Positions 1-8,260 of a stretch of DNA of 57,069 bases are shown here, piece by piece. A program made the translations under genes and the position numbers. The stretch spans positions 1 through 57,069 of the forward strand of contig CAYJAY010000012.1 in NCBI GenBank assembly GCA_964368445.1. Direction: 5' to 3'. The notes beneath the pieces are model-generated. The model saw nothing but the letters and a program-made list of their open reading frames with translations. It was not told where the DNA came from and did no database searches. The first letter of the stretch is position 1. Each line of letters opens with the position of its first letter. The DNA is from CAYJAY01 sp964368445 (GTDB lineage Bacteria; Bacillota; Clostridia; Oscillospirales; Ruminococcaceae).

Positions 1-88
1 AAAATTTGCCCGTTTTTAGCATCATGAGAACTATTATAAAATATATAGCAACGGCAACTATCAAAAAAAGTTGAAATGATAAAACCAT
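1..88 (-). CDS. DUF2304-like small membrane protein (partial)
   Basis: Only the first 29 codons are inside the window; the gene runs off the left edge. The visible residues are an ATG-initiated hydrophobic helix (MVLSFQLFLIVAVAIYF and on) followed by a short basic turn (MLKTGK). This is how DUF2304 proteins begin, and members of that family commonly sit directly after DPM1-like glycosyltransferases. The start lies 6 bp after the stop codon of the upstream glycosyltransferase gene, so the two are almost certainly co-transcribed. The family is thought to help anchor or assist polyprenyl-phosphate sugar transfer at the membrane. That role is not proven and cannot be tested from this fragment. 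Confidence 0.6.
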   Translation of the reverse strand, partial: MVLSFQLFLIVAVAIYFIIVLMMLKTGKF

Positions 89-94
89 AATGCA

Positions 95-802
95 CTATCC
101 TTTCTTTTTCCTAACCGAACTGAACCTGTACATGACTACCGCTATTGAAACTTTCATCATAAAATATACCGACTTCATCGGGCTAATCGACGATATGCCG
201 GCGGTTCTTTCGCGCATTACAACTGCACGATCCTGCACCTTGAAACCATTTACTGCGGCCGAAATTATAGCCTCCGGTTCGGGATAATCTTGGGCATAGT
301 GTTTACAGAAAAATTCCGTCATACATTTGTTTGTGGCGCGAAATCCACTTGTTACATCGGTTACTTTTGTACCGGAACAGATAAAGATTAGATTTTTTAA
401 AAAATTAATTCCGAATCGCCTCATAAATGACGTTTGGAACCCTTTTTTCTCGATAAATCTTGAACCGATACACATATCCGCCTCGCCGTTTACAACAGGT
501 GTTATGATATCTTTAAGATATTTGGGGTCGTGTTGTCCGTCACCGTCGTATTGAACCGCTATGTCATATCCGCCCTCGACAGCGTATTTATACCCTGTTT
601 GAACCGCTCCGCCAATACCTAGGTTAACGGGCAAAGAGATATGGTTTATTTTTTTTTGTTTTAATATGCTTGCGGTGTTGTCGGTGCTGCAATCGTTTAT
701 AACGATATAGTCATATTCCGGCACAGTTGTTTCAAGCTCTTTAACCACGCTTTCGATACAATCCTGTTCATTGTATGCCGGAATTATAACGATCACTTTC
801 AT
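95..802 (-). CDS. family 2 glycosyltransferase, DPM1/polyprenyl-phosphate type
   Basis: A GT-A fold glycosyltransferase of about 235 residues. The N-terminus VIIPAYNEQ and the acidic motifs VINDCSTDNT and YDGDGQHDP (nucleotide-sugar and metal binding) are typical of dolichol- or undecaprenyl-phosphate sugar transferases. A conserved GSRF segment follows. There are no long C-terminal membrane helices, so this is the short DPM1-like form that works with a small membrane partner, matching the DUF2304 ORF just downstream. An in-frame GTG lies three codons earlier, but the ATG chosen here has a GGGGTG ribosome site at good spacing. It probably donates a sugar from a nucleotide to a lipid carrier in surface polysaccharide or lipid modification; the sugar is unknown. 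Confidence 0.85.
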   Translation of the reverse strand: MKVIVIIPAYNEQDCIESVVKELETTVPEYDYIVINDCSTDNTASILKQKKINHISLPVNLGIGGAVQTGYKYAVEGGYDIAVQYDGDGQHDPKYLKDIITPVVNGEADMCIGSRFIEKKGFQTSFMRRFGINFLKNLIFICSGTKVTDVTSGFRATNKCMTEFFCKHYAQDYPEPEAIISAAVNGFKVQDRAVVMRERTAGISSISPMKSVYFMMKVSIAVVMYRFSSVRKKKG

Positions 803-864
803 GTAAAACACCCCTTTCGCTTTTATTTAAGACATCTTTTTTTTGGCAAAACTCATTTTATAGT

Positions 865-1071
865 TTAACCGCCAAAAAGGAAATCGATAACGTTTTCACC
901 CGTTCCCGAAACTCTTTTATATATCTCGGTGTATCCACATTTTGTACATGAAACAGTCTGGAATTTTTCCGTTTGAACATCGAATAGTTTTGAAAGCGTT
1001 CCTCCGGTGGCTTGGAACTGGCCTTGTTCAAAACTCTCGTTTTGACATTTTGGGCAGATATAGTGTGCCAT
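865..1071 (-). CDS. small zinc-ribbon protein
   Basis: A 68-residue protein with two CxxC knuckles: CPKC near residue 6 and CTKC near residue 42. Together they would form one treble-clef or zinc-ribbon site. It ends in a short hydrophobic tail, VIDFLFGG. It resembles the small nucleic-acid-binding zinc-ribbon family PF09855 found across Firmicutes. An AAGGAG ribosome site precedes the ATG. It sits between the acyltransferase and glycosyltransferase genes of the polysaccharide operon with short gaps, so it is probably co-transcribed. Nothing in the sequence ties it to sugar chemistry, and its role is unknown. Confidence 0.75.
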   Translation of the reverse strand: MAHYICPKCQNESFEQGQFQATGGTLSKLFDVQTEKFQTVSCTKCGYTEIYKRVSGTGENVIDFLFGG

Positions 1072-1099
1072 ATAAATTCTCCTTAACGTTAAAAATTAA

Positions 1100-1741
1100 T
1101 TATTTCAATAATTTTAATATCTCTGTTTTAACAAAATCCAAATCACTATTCGACAAAATCGGTATAAGTTTGTTAATCTCTTCGGCGCTCTTGTCCCACC
1201 ACTTGAACTTTAACATAAGTTCAATCAGATGATCATCAAAGCGTTTCCTAATGGGTTTTGCCGGGTTTCCGACAACAATGGTATACGGCTCTACGTCGCT
1301 TGCAACAACGCTGTTTGCGCCAATAATTGCGCCATCGCCAACTCTAACTCCCGGCATTATTGTTGAGTTTTGTCCTATCCAAACGTCATTCCCAACTACG
1401 GTATCCCCCTTAACAGGCATCTCGCAAAGCGGCGGCACGTCTTGTTCAAAACCGTCAAATATATAAAACGGAAATGTTGAAACGGCGTTCATCTGGTGAT
1501 TTGCACCGTTCATTATAAAGCTTACACCCGAAGCTATTTGACAAAACTTTCCGACAATTAATTTGTCGCCATAAAAATCATAGTGGTGGGTTACGTGTTT
1601 TTCAAAATCTCTGTCGGAAAAATAGGTGAAATCTCCGACTATTATGTTGGGGTTTTTAATCGTTGGTTTAACATAGGTAACTGTGTCAAAACCATCAACC
1701 GGGAATATTACGTTTGGGTCAGGAGTTTGGTTTTTTTTCAT
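1100..1741 (-). CDS. Vat/CatB-type hexapeptide-repeat O-acyltransferase
   Basis: A 213-residue left-handed beta-helix acyltransferase of the xenobiotic acyltransferase (XAT) group. The order is diagnostic: an N-terminal FDTVTYVKP and YSDRDF region, FCQIASGVSFIMNGANHQM containing the likely catalytic His, then hexapeptide turns (VVGNDVWIGQNSTIMPGV and VGDGAIIGANSVV) and VVGNPAKPIRKRF. This is the pattern of streptogramin A acetyltransferases (Vat) and CatB chloramphenicol acetyltransferases. It lies within a polysaccharide operon, only 3 bp after the DUF2442 gene. Acetylation of a sugar is therefore as likely as drug resistance, and the sequence alone does not decide. Confidence 0.85.
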   Translation of the reverse strand: MKKNQTPDPNVIFPVDGFDTVTYVKPTIKNPNIIVGDFTYFSDRDFEKHVTHHYDFYGDKLIVGKFCQIASGVSFIMNGANHQMNAVSTFPFYIFDGFEQDVPPLCEMPVKGDTVVGNDVWIGQNSTIMPGVRVGDGAIIGANSVVASDVEPYTIVVGNPAKPIRKRFDDHLIELMLKFKWWDKSAEEINKLIPILSNSDLDFVKTEILKLLK

Positions 1742-1744
1742 AAG

Positions 1745-2044
1745 TTACACCAAATTTATATGTTCATATTTAAAACCATCTTTTAAAATTGTCTCGGGGG
1801 CTATGTCAATCTCACCGTTACACCATGTAACTATGCCGTCAACAATTTTAGGATTTTTAAAGATTTCTATGTCTTTTAGCCTTAAAAAAGCAGGCATATT
1901 TAACAAAGGGGATACATCAAAAAGCCGCTCTTGATTATTATTAAAGCCTACAATCAGCATCATATCATCCAGTGCACTAACGCTCGTTACTTCTAGATAT
2001 TCTGTTTCGGTATCTGCGTAAACAATTCCGTTAATTATTTTCAT
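1745..2044 (-). CDS. DUF2442 domain protein
   Basis: A 99-residue protein matching the DUF2442 pattern: a short beta-rich domain with an LMIVGFNNNQERLFDVSPLL core and the VTWCNGEIDIAPETI ending typical of the family (normally W..G.D..P..L). It follows the DUF4160 gene by 12 bp and has an AAGGAG ribosome site. DUF4160 and DUF2442 genes occur as a pair in many bacteria and have been suggested, from co-occurrence, to form a two-gene toxin-antitoxin-like module. I know of no firm biochemical proof. Its place in the middle of a polysaccharide operon suggests an inserted cassette. Confidence 0.8.
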   Translation of the reverse strand: MKIINGIVYADTETEYLEVTSVSALDDMMLIVGFNNNQERLFDVSPLLNMPAFLRLKDIEIFKNPKIVDGIVTWCNGEIDIAPETILKDGFKYEHINLV

Positions 2045-2056
2045 TAAAATATCTCC

Positions 2057-2320
2057 TTATAACGGTTTAATCTTATCAAAAGGTTTGCCTTGAACAGCAT
2101 TATTCCAAGCCGCATAAACTTCTTCTTCGTTCAACGCAAGCCAACCTAAAACCATTTTAAATTGTCTAACAGGCAATGCACCACCTAAAAGTTCTCCATC
2201 TACTCCGATGGATGCTTTATATTCTCCGTAAAAAACATGAATATGTGGTTTATTGTGTTGAGCAACATCATTAAACAACATTTTTATTATTATACCATGA
2301 AAACGACATAACTCAGGCAT
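2057..2320 (-). CDS. DUF4160 domain protein
   Basis: An 87-residue protein with the DUF4160 hallmark: MPELCRFHGIIIKMLFNDVAQHNKPHIHVFYGEYKASI. It contains the conserved PHIHV histidine pair and ends with the usual W..N...G..F..I.PL pattern. An AGAGGTG ribosome site lies 6 bp before the ATG. It is the upstream member of a DUF4160-DUF2442 pair, separated by 12 bp. The paired His residues suggest metal binding or a catalytic role, but no activity is established for the family. It may be part of a selfish or regulatory cassette rather than of the sugar pathway. Confidence 0.8.
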   Translation of the reverse strand: MPELCRFHGIIIKMLFNDVAQHNKPHIHVFYGEYKASIGVDGELLGGALPVRQFKMVLGWLALNEEEVYAAWNNAVQGKPFDKIKPL

Positions 2321-2344
2321 ACTTTACACCTCTTAACCAAAATC

Positions 2345-3595
2345 TTATTTCTTGTAATTGCTCACCGTCTCTTCAAGATAACCCACAAGGTTCTCTAAAA
2401 GTTCATCCCTGTCGAAATTGTTCTCACAATATTTTTTCCCGCTTTTCGCCATGTCAGACAACGTTTCGGGCGAAAATGTTCTTATCTTCTCAATAGCTTT
2501 AATCAGACTATTTTCATCCTCCGCTTTTGCAACTACCCCACAGTTTATCTTTTGAACTAGAGCTGCGCCTGCGCCGTTCATAAACGCTATTACGGGTTTT
2601 TCGGCATACATATATGTTTGTAGTTTTGCCGGAACGGTGTAGTTTAAAACCTCGTTATCTTTAAGCGGAACCAAAAGCGTGTCACATATCGAAAGATATG
2701 CCGGAAGATTTTCAGAATTTACCCAACCGGTAAAGATAAATCTATCCTGAACACCTTTTTGTTTTGCAAGATTTTTCAACGTCTCAAGTTCGGGACCGTC
2801 GCCAACAATAAGCCATTTGACAGCATTTTCCGTAACGTCTTTGTCATATTGAAGCGCCGACGCTTCAATAGTTTTTTCAAGCCCTTGTGCCTTTCCGACG
2901 TTCCCGGAAAACCCAATCACAAAATCGTCAGTAGTAAAGCCTAGTTGTTCCCTTGTAATAACGAATTCGGTTTTTTTTGGCTTTTCCGCAAAATTCGGGA
3001 AATAGTGTATCGGCATTTCAAGTCCCATCGAACGAAGTTTCCCCAAAAAGTCCTCGGAGCTTATTAATATAGTCGACGCGGATTTGTAAAGCCATTTGCT
3101 TACAAATCTAGATACCTTTTTAAACAAACTGTCTTTGCCATTCTCTTTCATTCCGAGAAGAAAATACATCGACTCGGGCCAGATATCAAGTATCCAAATA
3201 ACATACGGAATATTTTTAAGTTTTGAAAAAACCTTTGCAGGAAGATTTTTAGACACGGGAGAATTGTTAAATACGAATATCGTATCATAGTCGTTTTTTA
3301 AAAGTTTTGGCAGGTGAAAAAGGCTATTAATCGCAAACGATGCACAGTTAAGCGCAAGGCGAATACTGCTTTCCGTTCCGCGCCTGATAACGTTTACACG
3401 TTCTATGTTTACGCCATTATGGCTTTTTTCTCCGTATTTGAACCAACCGTAACCGTCGTAGAACTTCCCTACCGGAACGTTTGGAACGCTTGTTAAAACA
3501 TCGACCGAATGACCCATCTTGACAAGACATTCGCAGATTTCGGTTATTCGGAACGGCTCGGGGTAGTAGTACTGGGAAACAACAAGAACTTTCAT
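2345..3595 (-). CDS. GT4-family glycosyltransferase, WbuB/WcaI-like
   Basis: A 416-residue GT-B glycosyltransferase. It begins VLVVSQYYYPEPFRITEICE, the WcaI/WbuB signature (YYPPE..R). The middle carries WILDIWPES, and the C-terminal nucleotide-sugar domain has GFSGNVGKAQGLE and LIVGDGPE, with VPLKDNEVLNYTVPAKLQTYM in the donor-binding position. WbuB enzymes transfer N-acetyl-L-fucosamine. That fits here, because the three UDP-FucNAc synthesis genes lie immediately upstream in the same operon. The ATG comes 1 bp after the preceding stop, and its GGAG ribosome site lies inside that gene's end, so translation is probably coupled. Sugar specificity is inferred from context. Confidence 0.85.
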   Translation of the reverse strand: MKVLVVSQYYYPEPFRITEICECLVKMGHSVDVLTSVPNVPVGKFYDGYGWFKYGEKSHNGVNIERVNVIRRGTESSIRLALNCASFAINSLFHLPKLLKNDYDTIFVFNNSPVSKNLPAKVFSKLKNIPYVIWILDIWPESMYFLLGMKENGKDSLFKKVSRFVSKWLYKSASTILISSEDFLGKLRSMGLEMPIHYFPNFAEKPKKTEFVITREQLGFTTDDFVIGFSGNVGKAQGLEKTIEASALQYDKDVTENAVKWLIVGDGPELETLKNLAKQKGVQDRFIFTGWVNSENLPAYLSICDTLLVPLKDNEVLNYTVPAKLQTYMYAEKPVIAFMNGAGAALVQKINCGVVAKAEDENSLIKAIEKIRTFSPETLSDMAKSGKKYCENNFDRDELLENLVGYLEETVSNYKK

Positions 3596-3596
3596 G

Positions 3597-4730
3597 TTAT
3601 TTTCTCCATGTATTCATGTTGACAATCTTAACAAAGCTCTCTATTATCTTTACAACTTTAACCGAAACATTTTGATCGTTATAATCCGGAATTTCTGCCA
3701 AAGGCTCGTCGTTTTTAAACATTCCTACGGCAAGTTCAACGGCCGAAACTATGTCGCTTTCGGTTATTCCGCCCACTACAACGGTGCCTTTGTCCAAAAC
3801 CTCGGGGCGTTCGGTCGATGTCCTAATTAAAACGCCCGGAAAATTAAGCATGGCGCTTTCCTCCGAAAGCGTTCCGCTGTCCGAAAGCACACAAAAGGCA
3901 TTTTTTTGCAGTTTGTTGTAATCGAAAAATCCGAACGGTTTAAGATTTTTAACGTTTTCATGAAACTGAAACCCTCGTTCAGTTATCCTTGCAAGGCTTC
4001 TTGGATGTGTTGAATATATTACCGGCATGTCGTAACGCTTAGCCACAGCGTTGACGGCGTTCATGAGCGAATTGAAATTTTTCTCGATATCGACGTTTTC
4101 TTCGCGGTGTGCCGACACAAGAATATATTTTTCGGGCAAGACCCCGACCTTCTCTAAAACGTCACTGTTTTCTATCTTTTGCTTGTTTTTTTCAAGCACT
4201 TCTTTCATAGGTGACCCTGTGACATAGATGCGTTCTTTTTTAAATCCCTCGGACAAAAGATATCTTCTCGAATGTTCGGTGTATGGCAAATTAACGTCGC
4301 TTATGTGGTCAACTATGCGGCGGTTTGTTTCCTCCGGAACATTCTCGTCAAAACATCTGTTTCCGGCTTCCATATGAAATATAGGTATCTTTAAACGCTT
4401 TGCCGAGATTGCGGCAAGCGCCGAATTTGTGTCGCCAAGAATTAACAGTGCGTCGGGTTTTTCTTTCGCCATCGTTTCATAACTTTTTGCGATTATGTTG
4501 CCCATCGTTTCGCCAAGATTTTTTCCAACCGCCTCAAGGTAGTAGTCAGGTTCGCGAAGTTCAAGATCCTCGAAAAAGACCTTGTTAAGAGTATAATCAT
4601 AGTTTTGTCCCGTGTGTACAAGAACTTGGCTAAAATATCTGTCAAGGCATTTTATAACCTCCGAAAGTCGAATTATTTCGGGGCGTGTGCCTATTATAGT
4701 CATAACTTTAAGCGATGATTTATGCGCCAT
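3597..4730 (-). CDS. fnlC: non-hydrolysing UDP-GlcNAc 2-epimerase family enzyme (FnlC/CapG-like)
   Basis: A 377-residue WecB-family enzyme with the N-terminal MTIIGTRPEIIRLSEVI, LVHTGQNYDY, LGDTNSALAAI, MEAGNRCFDENVPEETNRR and SAHREENVD motifs of the fold. The GNRCFD variant and the operon partners point to the FnlC/CapG subgroup. That subgroup carries out the last step to UDP-N-acetyl-L-fucosamine (2-epimerisation of UDP-6-deoxy-L-talose-type N-acetyl sugar) rather than making UDP-ManNAc. The gene follows the FnlB-like gene by 3 bp. Length is normal for the family and the active-site regions look intact. Plain WecB activity is the alternative, less likely given the neighbours. Confidence 0.88.
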   Translation of the reverse strand: MAHKSSLKVMTIIGTRPEIIRLSEVIKCLDRYFSQVLVHTGQNYDYTLNKVFFEDLELREPDYYLEAVGKNLGETMGNIIAKSYETMAKEKPDALLILGDTNSALAAISAKRLKIPIFHMEAGNRCFDENVPEETNRRIVDHISDVNLPYTEHSRRYLLSEGFKKERIYVTGSPMKEVLEKNKQKIENSDVLEKVGVLPEKYILVSAHREENVDIEKNFNSLMNAVNAVAKRYDMPVIYSTHPRSLARITERGFQFHENVKNLKPFGFFDYNKLQKNAFCVLSDSGTLSEESAMLNFPGVLIRTSTERPEVLDKGTVVVGGITESDIVSAVELAVGMFKNDEPLAEIPDYNDQNVSVKVVKIIESFVKIVNMNTWRK

Positions 4731-4733
4731 TGT

Positions 4734-5852
4734 TTAAACCTCCAAAAAATATGTGTCCGGATTTTGTTCGTCAAACATTTCGTTTGCCCAGATAATCAAA
4801 ACCAACTCACTGTCTTTTGATATGTTGGTAATCGAATGTGTAAACCCTGCCGGAATGTCGACAATCTCGAGCTTTTCCCCCGAAACTTCAACCTCGAAAA
4901 CGGTATTATCGTCAAGCTTTCTAAACTTAATTAACCCCTCGCCTTTAACAACAAGAAACTTTTCAACCTTTGTATGGTGCCAGTGGTTTCCCCTTGTAAT
5001 GCCGGGGGCAGTTGTCGAAACGGAAAACTGTCCGTTACTCTTTGTTTTGAAAAACTCCGCAAAAACTCCGCGCTCGTCCCCTTTCATGTCAAGAGGATAT
5101 TTCACAAGTTCTTTTGTGAAATAACTTAAATAGGTTGAATAAAGAGCCTTGTCCAGTCCGTCACAAAACTGCGGCATTACAAGACTTTTTTTACAATCAT
5201 GAAACCGATATAATGTGTCGGCAATTTGGCCAAGTTCCCTCTTGTATGTGACAGGCAACAATACATATCCTTCGTCGTCTTTTGAAACTTCACTTGAAAT
5301 TGCATTTTTGATAAGCTTCAAAAGATCGTCGATATATATAAGCTCCATAACCCTCTTTGGGTCGTTAACTTGTATAGGAAGATCGTTTGCTATGTTGTGG
5401 CAAAATGTCGCAACCGCGCTGTTATAGTTTGGGCGACACCATTTACCGAACACATTTGGAAGTTTAAAAACAAAAACATTTACATCGTTTTTCTTGCCAT
5501 AATCAAAAACGGCTTTTTCCGCCGCTCGTTTACTTATTCCATACGCGTTATCAAGATCCGACTGGATAGAAGATGTTATTAAAATTGGGGCTTTGTTATC
5601 CCTTTTTTCAAGTTCCGATACAACGAATTGTGTGAAATTTGCGTTGCCTGTTTTAAACTCATCCTCGGTTGTTGGGCGATTAACCCCCGCTAGGTGAACA
5701 ACGAAATCACAACATTTTATGTATTCTTGAAGTAAAGTTTCCGGGGTGTCTATGTCTGCCGCAAAAATTTCATAGCTATCAGAAAACCTTGACAGCTCTG
5801 CCACAAGGTTTCTTCCGATAAATCCTTTTGCGCCTGTGATTAAAACTTTCAT
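4734..5852 (-). CDS. fnlB: FnlB/Cap5F-like bifunctional reductase-epimerase
   Basis: A 372-residue two-domain protein. Residues 1 to about 245 are a short-chain dehydrogenase fold with the NAD(P)-binding GAKGFIGRNL motif at the N-terminus, VVHLAGVNRP and the AYGISKRAAE active-site Tyr-Lys pair. Residues about 250 to 372 are a cupin with GNHWHHTKVEKFLVVKGEG metal ligands. This fusion is characteristic of Cap5F/FnlB, which epimerises at C3 and reduces the 4-keto sugar made by FnlA/CapE. It lies between the FnlA-like and FnlC-like genes with 2-3 bp gaps, the standard order for UDP-L-FucNAc synthesis. Confidence 0.92.
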   Translation of the reverse strand: MKVLITGAKGFIGRNLVAELSRFSDSYEIFAADIDTPETLLQEYIKCCDFVVHLAGVNRPTTEDEFKTGNANFTQFVVSELEKRDNKAPILITSSIQSDLDNAYGISKRAAEKAVFDYGKKNDVNVFVFKLPNVFGKWCRPNYNSAVATFCHNIANDLPIQVNDPKRVMELIYIDDLLKLIKNAISSEVSKDDEGYVLLPVTYKRELGQIADTLYRFHDCKKSLVMPQFCDGLDKALYSTYLSYFTKELVKYPLDMKGDERGVFAEFFKTKSNGQFSVSTTAPGITRGNHWHHTKVEKFLVVKGEGLIKFRKLDDNTVFEVEVSGEKLEIVDIPAGFTHSITNISKDSELVLIIWANEMFDEQNPDTYFLEV

Positions 5853-5854
5853 TT

Positions 5855-6928
5855 TTAAACCAATCCCTCTTCATTAGAACCGTTTTGTTCGAGTTGTGCC
5901 TTTATATACGGAAGGTCTAACAGAAGTTTTTTGATTCCATCTATATCTAAGAGCTCCCCATTCGAGGTGTAGTCCTCCATAAGGCTGACTTCATCGTTAC
6001 CCGACACGGTATATTTTGCATAGTTTAAGTCGCGTGTGTCGTTCGGAATTCTGAAGAAATCATCTATTCTTTGCGCCCCTAAAAGTTCCTCGCGCGAAAT
6101 TAACGTTTCGTGTTTCTTTTCACCGTGGCGAGTTCCGATAACTTTAACGGAAGATTTGTTAGAGAAAAGGTCGTTAACAGCTTCGGCAAGATCTTTCACC
6201 GTCGAAGCCGGAGCAATCGGAATAAACGTGTCCCCTTGGTTACCGTTTAAAAATGCATACAACACAAGGTCTACCGCCTCGTCGAGCGACATCAAAAACC
6301 TTGTCATGTCTGGGTCGGTAACTGTTAAGTCAAGCCCGGCTTTAATCTGGTTAACAAAAAGCGGAATAACCGATCCACGTGACGCCATTACGTTGCCATA
6401 GCGTGTTATGTTAAACACCGTTCCGCTGTCGCCAACACTTCTAGCGTACGCGCGAACAACCTTTTCTGCCATAGATTTCGAGATACCCATAGCATTAATC
6501 GGGTAGACGGCTTTATCGGTCGAAAGAAGAACAAACCTTTTAACTCCCTTTTTAAAAGCAGCTTTAATTGCATTTTCTGTGCCGTTTACGTTGGTTCTCA
6601 CCGCTTCCATTGGGTAGAATTCGCACGAAGGAACTTGTTTTAATGCGGCGGCGTGGAAAACATAGTCGACCCCATGCATGGCGGTGTCAAGACTTTCATA
6701 GTCGCGAACATCTCCTATATAAAACTTAACCTTCTCGTTTTTAAGTTTAGTACGCATGTCATCCTGTTTCTTTTCGTCTCGCGAAAAAATTCGAATTTCC
6801 TTTAGACCAGAATGTAAAAACCGACGAAGAACAGCGTTTCCAAACGAGCCTGTTCCACCCGTAATTAAAAGCACCTTTCCGTCAAAATCATTGCTTACAC
6901 GTTTTAAAAAGTTATTGTCCTGCGACAT
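5855..6928 (-). CDS. fnlA: UDP-GlcNAc 4,6-dehydratase/5-epimerase (FnlA/CapE-like)
   Basis: A cytosolic extended SDR of about 357 residues. It has GGTGSFGNAVLRRFL for NAD binding, FSRDEKKQDDM, YVFHAAALKQVPSCE, LLSTDKAVYPINAMGISK (the catalytic region) and RYGNVMASRGSVIPLF. These are the features of CapE/FnlA, which converts UDP-GlcNAc to a 4-keto-6-deoxy-L-sugar, the first step to UDP-FucNAc. An in-frame GTG lies three codons upstream. I favour the ATG because a GGTGGAG ribosome site precedes it, although the spacing is short. It is followed within 2 bp by the FnlB-like gene. Confidence 0.92.
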   Translation of the reverse strand: MSQDNNFLKRVSNDFDGKVLLITGGTGSFGNAVLRRFLHSGLKEIRIFSRDEKKQDDMRTKLKNEKVKFYIGDVRDYESLDTAMHGVDYVFHAAALKQVPSCEFYPMEAVRTNVNGTENAIKAAFKKGVKRFVLLSTDKAVYPINAMGISKSMAEKVVRAYARSVGDSGTVFNITRYGNVMASRGSVIPLFVNQIKAGLDLTVTDPDMTRFLMSLDEAVDLVLYAFLNGNQGDTFIPIAPASTVKDLAEAVNDLFSNKSSVKVIGTRHGEKKHETLISREELLGAQRIDDFFRIPNDTRDLNYAKYTVSGNDEVSLMEDYTSNGELLDIDGIKKLLLDLPYIKAQLEQNGSNEEGLV

Positions 6929-6980
6929 TTTCTCCACCGTCTTTCTTTGTATGTTAAAATCATCTTTGTCGTGCCAACGA

Positions 6981-7556
6981 CTATATCAACCCGTCTTTAA
7001 CGTTTAATATCTCAAGCGCTTGTTTAAAACTCGGTTGCTTTTTATCCTTTTCCGAAAGCAACGGTTCAATGTTGTTGGTCGGCCAGTCTATCCCAATGTC
7101 GGGATCATCAAACCTAATCCCAAGTTCGTCTCCCGCATCATACAATCTTGTGCATTTATAAACAAACTCCGCTTCGTCAGACAAAACCATAAAACCATGC
7201 GCAAACCCTTCTGGTATATAAAACTGTCGGTTATTTTTTTCCGAAAGAATAGCCGATGTCCATTTCCCAAAAGTATCGCTGTCTTTTCGCATGTCAACCG
7301 CGACGTCGTAAACCTCGCCTTTTATGACGCGAACAAGCTTTCCTTGCGGATTATTAACCTGCATATGAAGTCCTCGAAGCACGCCTTTTTTGGATTTCGA
7401 TTGGTTATCTTGCACAAATGCAACATCAAGGCCGTTGTCGTCAAAATCCTTTTTGTTGTAGGTCTCCATAAAATAGCCTCTGTCGTCGCCAAGTTTAACA
7501 GGTTCTATTATCATAACCCCTTCAATAAATGTCTTAGTAAATCTAAACTGTCCCAT
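6981..7556 (-). CDS. rfbC: dTDP-4-dehydrorhamnose 3,5-epimerase
   Basis: A 191-residue RmlC cupin. It carries DDRGYFMETYN, FVQDNQSKSKKGVLRGLHMQ (catalytic His in RGLH), VRVIKGEVYDVAVDMR (the partnering Asp), FYIPEGFAHGF and FVYKCT (catalytic Tyr region). The length is normal. It converts dTDP-4-keto-6-deoxy-glucose to dTDP-4-keto-rhamnose. The companion genes rfbA, rfbB and rfbD are not in the window, so either they lie elsewhere or this epimerase acts on another keto-sugar of the operon. The gap to the next gene is about 52 bp. Confidence 0.93.
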   Translation of the reverse strand: MGQFRFTKTFIEGVMIIEPVKLGDDRGYFMETYNKKDFDDNGLDVAFVQDNQSKSKKGVLRGLHMQVNNPQGKLVRVIKGEVYDVAVDMRKDSDTFGKWTSAILSEKNNRQFYIPEGFAHGFMVLSDEAEFVYKCTRLYDAGDELGIRFDDPDIGIDWPTNNIEPLLSEKDKKQPSFKQALEILNVKDGLI

Positions 7557-7576
7557 ATTTTCCTCTTTTAACTAAT

Positions 7577-8260
7577 CTATTTTATAACCGCCAAAACAGT
7601 TGTTAACATAACTTTTATATCTTTAAAAAAACCAAAGTTTTCAATATAGTTTAAATTAAGTTTCATCTTTTGCGGAAGTATTTTTTTTATATAAATCTCG
7701 TCTGGATTTTGCGCGCCCTCAAGAAGTTGTTCTTCATCTTTAAAGTCTATGCTCGCCGGCGATGTTACCCCGGCAGGCAACAACAGTGTTGCAAACATCT
7801 CGTCTGTATAGTGCTCGACATATTTCATAACTTCGGGGCGTGTGCCGACAAAAGACATATCCCCCAAAAAAACGTTTATAACCTGTGGGATTTCGTCCAA
7901 CCGTAGTTTTCTTAGAAAACCACCAACCTTTGTTATTCTGCTGTCTCCGCGAAGCGTTACAAGCGAACCTTTTTTTTCAGCGTCTTGAACCATCGATCGA
8001 AATTTGAAAATTTTAAACGTTTTCATGTTTGTCGTAACACGTTGTTGACGAAAAAAAACAGGGCCTTTTGAATCGAATTTGATAAACAACGCAATCAACA
8101 CAAAAAAAGGCGAAAACAACAACAGTAACACAAACGAAACGGTTATATCAAAAAGCCTTTTAAAAAAAAGCGACGCTTTTCTTTTGTTCAGTATCTCATA
8201 AAAATACAAAACACGTTCGTTTTGCATCTGCTCGGGAGCATCTTTTATGTTTGCCAACAT
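7577..8260 (-). CDS. undecaprenyl-phosphate sugar-1-phosphate transferase (WcaJ/PglC family)
   Basis: A 227-residue initiating transferase of the bacterial sugar transferase family. The order is a basic RLFD segment, one hydrophobic re-entrant helix (SFVLLLLFSPFFVLIALFIKF), GPVFFRQQRV, FKIFKFRSM, then LRLDEIPQVINVFLGDMSFVGTRPEV. It transfers sugar-1-phosphate from a UDP-sugar to undecaprenyl phosphate, starting the repeat unit on the inner membrane face. A longer reading frame begins 36 bases earlier, but a near-perfect GGAGG sits 8 bases before the ATG chosen here. The start overlaps the aminotransferase end by 16 bp, which implies translational coupling. Its likely substrate is the amino sugar made by the two upstream genes. 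Confidence 0.9.
   Translation of the reverse strand: MLANIKDAPEQMQNERVLYFYEILNKRKASLFFKRLFDITVSFVLLLLFSPFFVLIALFIKFDSKGPVFFRQQRVTTNMKTFKIFKFRSMVQDAEKKGSLVTLRGDSRITKVGGFLRKLRLDEIPQVINVFLGDMSFVGTRPEVMKYVEHYTDEMFATLLLPAGVTSPASIDFKDEEQLLEGAQNPDEIYIKKILPQKMKLNLNYIENFGFFKDIKVMLTTVLAVIK

Noticed and set aside
1100..1741. Calling the Vat-like gene an antibiotic-resistance determinant
   Set aside because: The family includes many sugar and unknown-substrate acetyltransferases, and the operon context favours polysaccharide decoration. The sequence alone cannot show drug acetylation.
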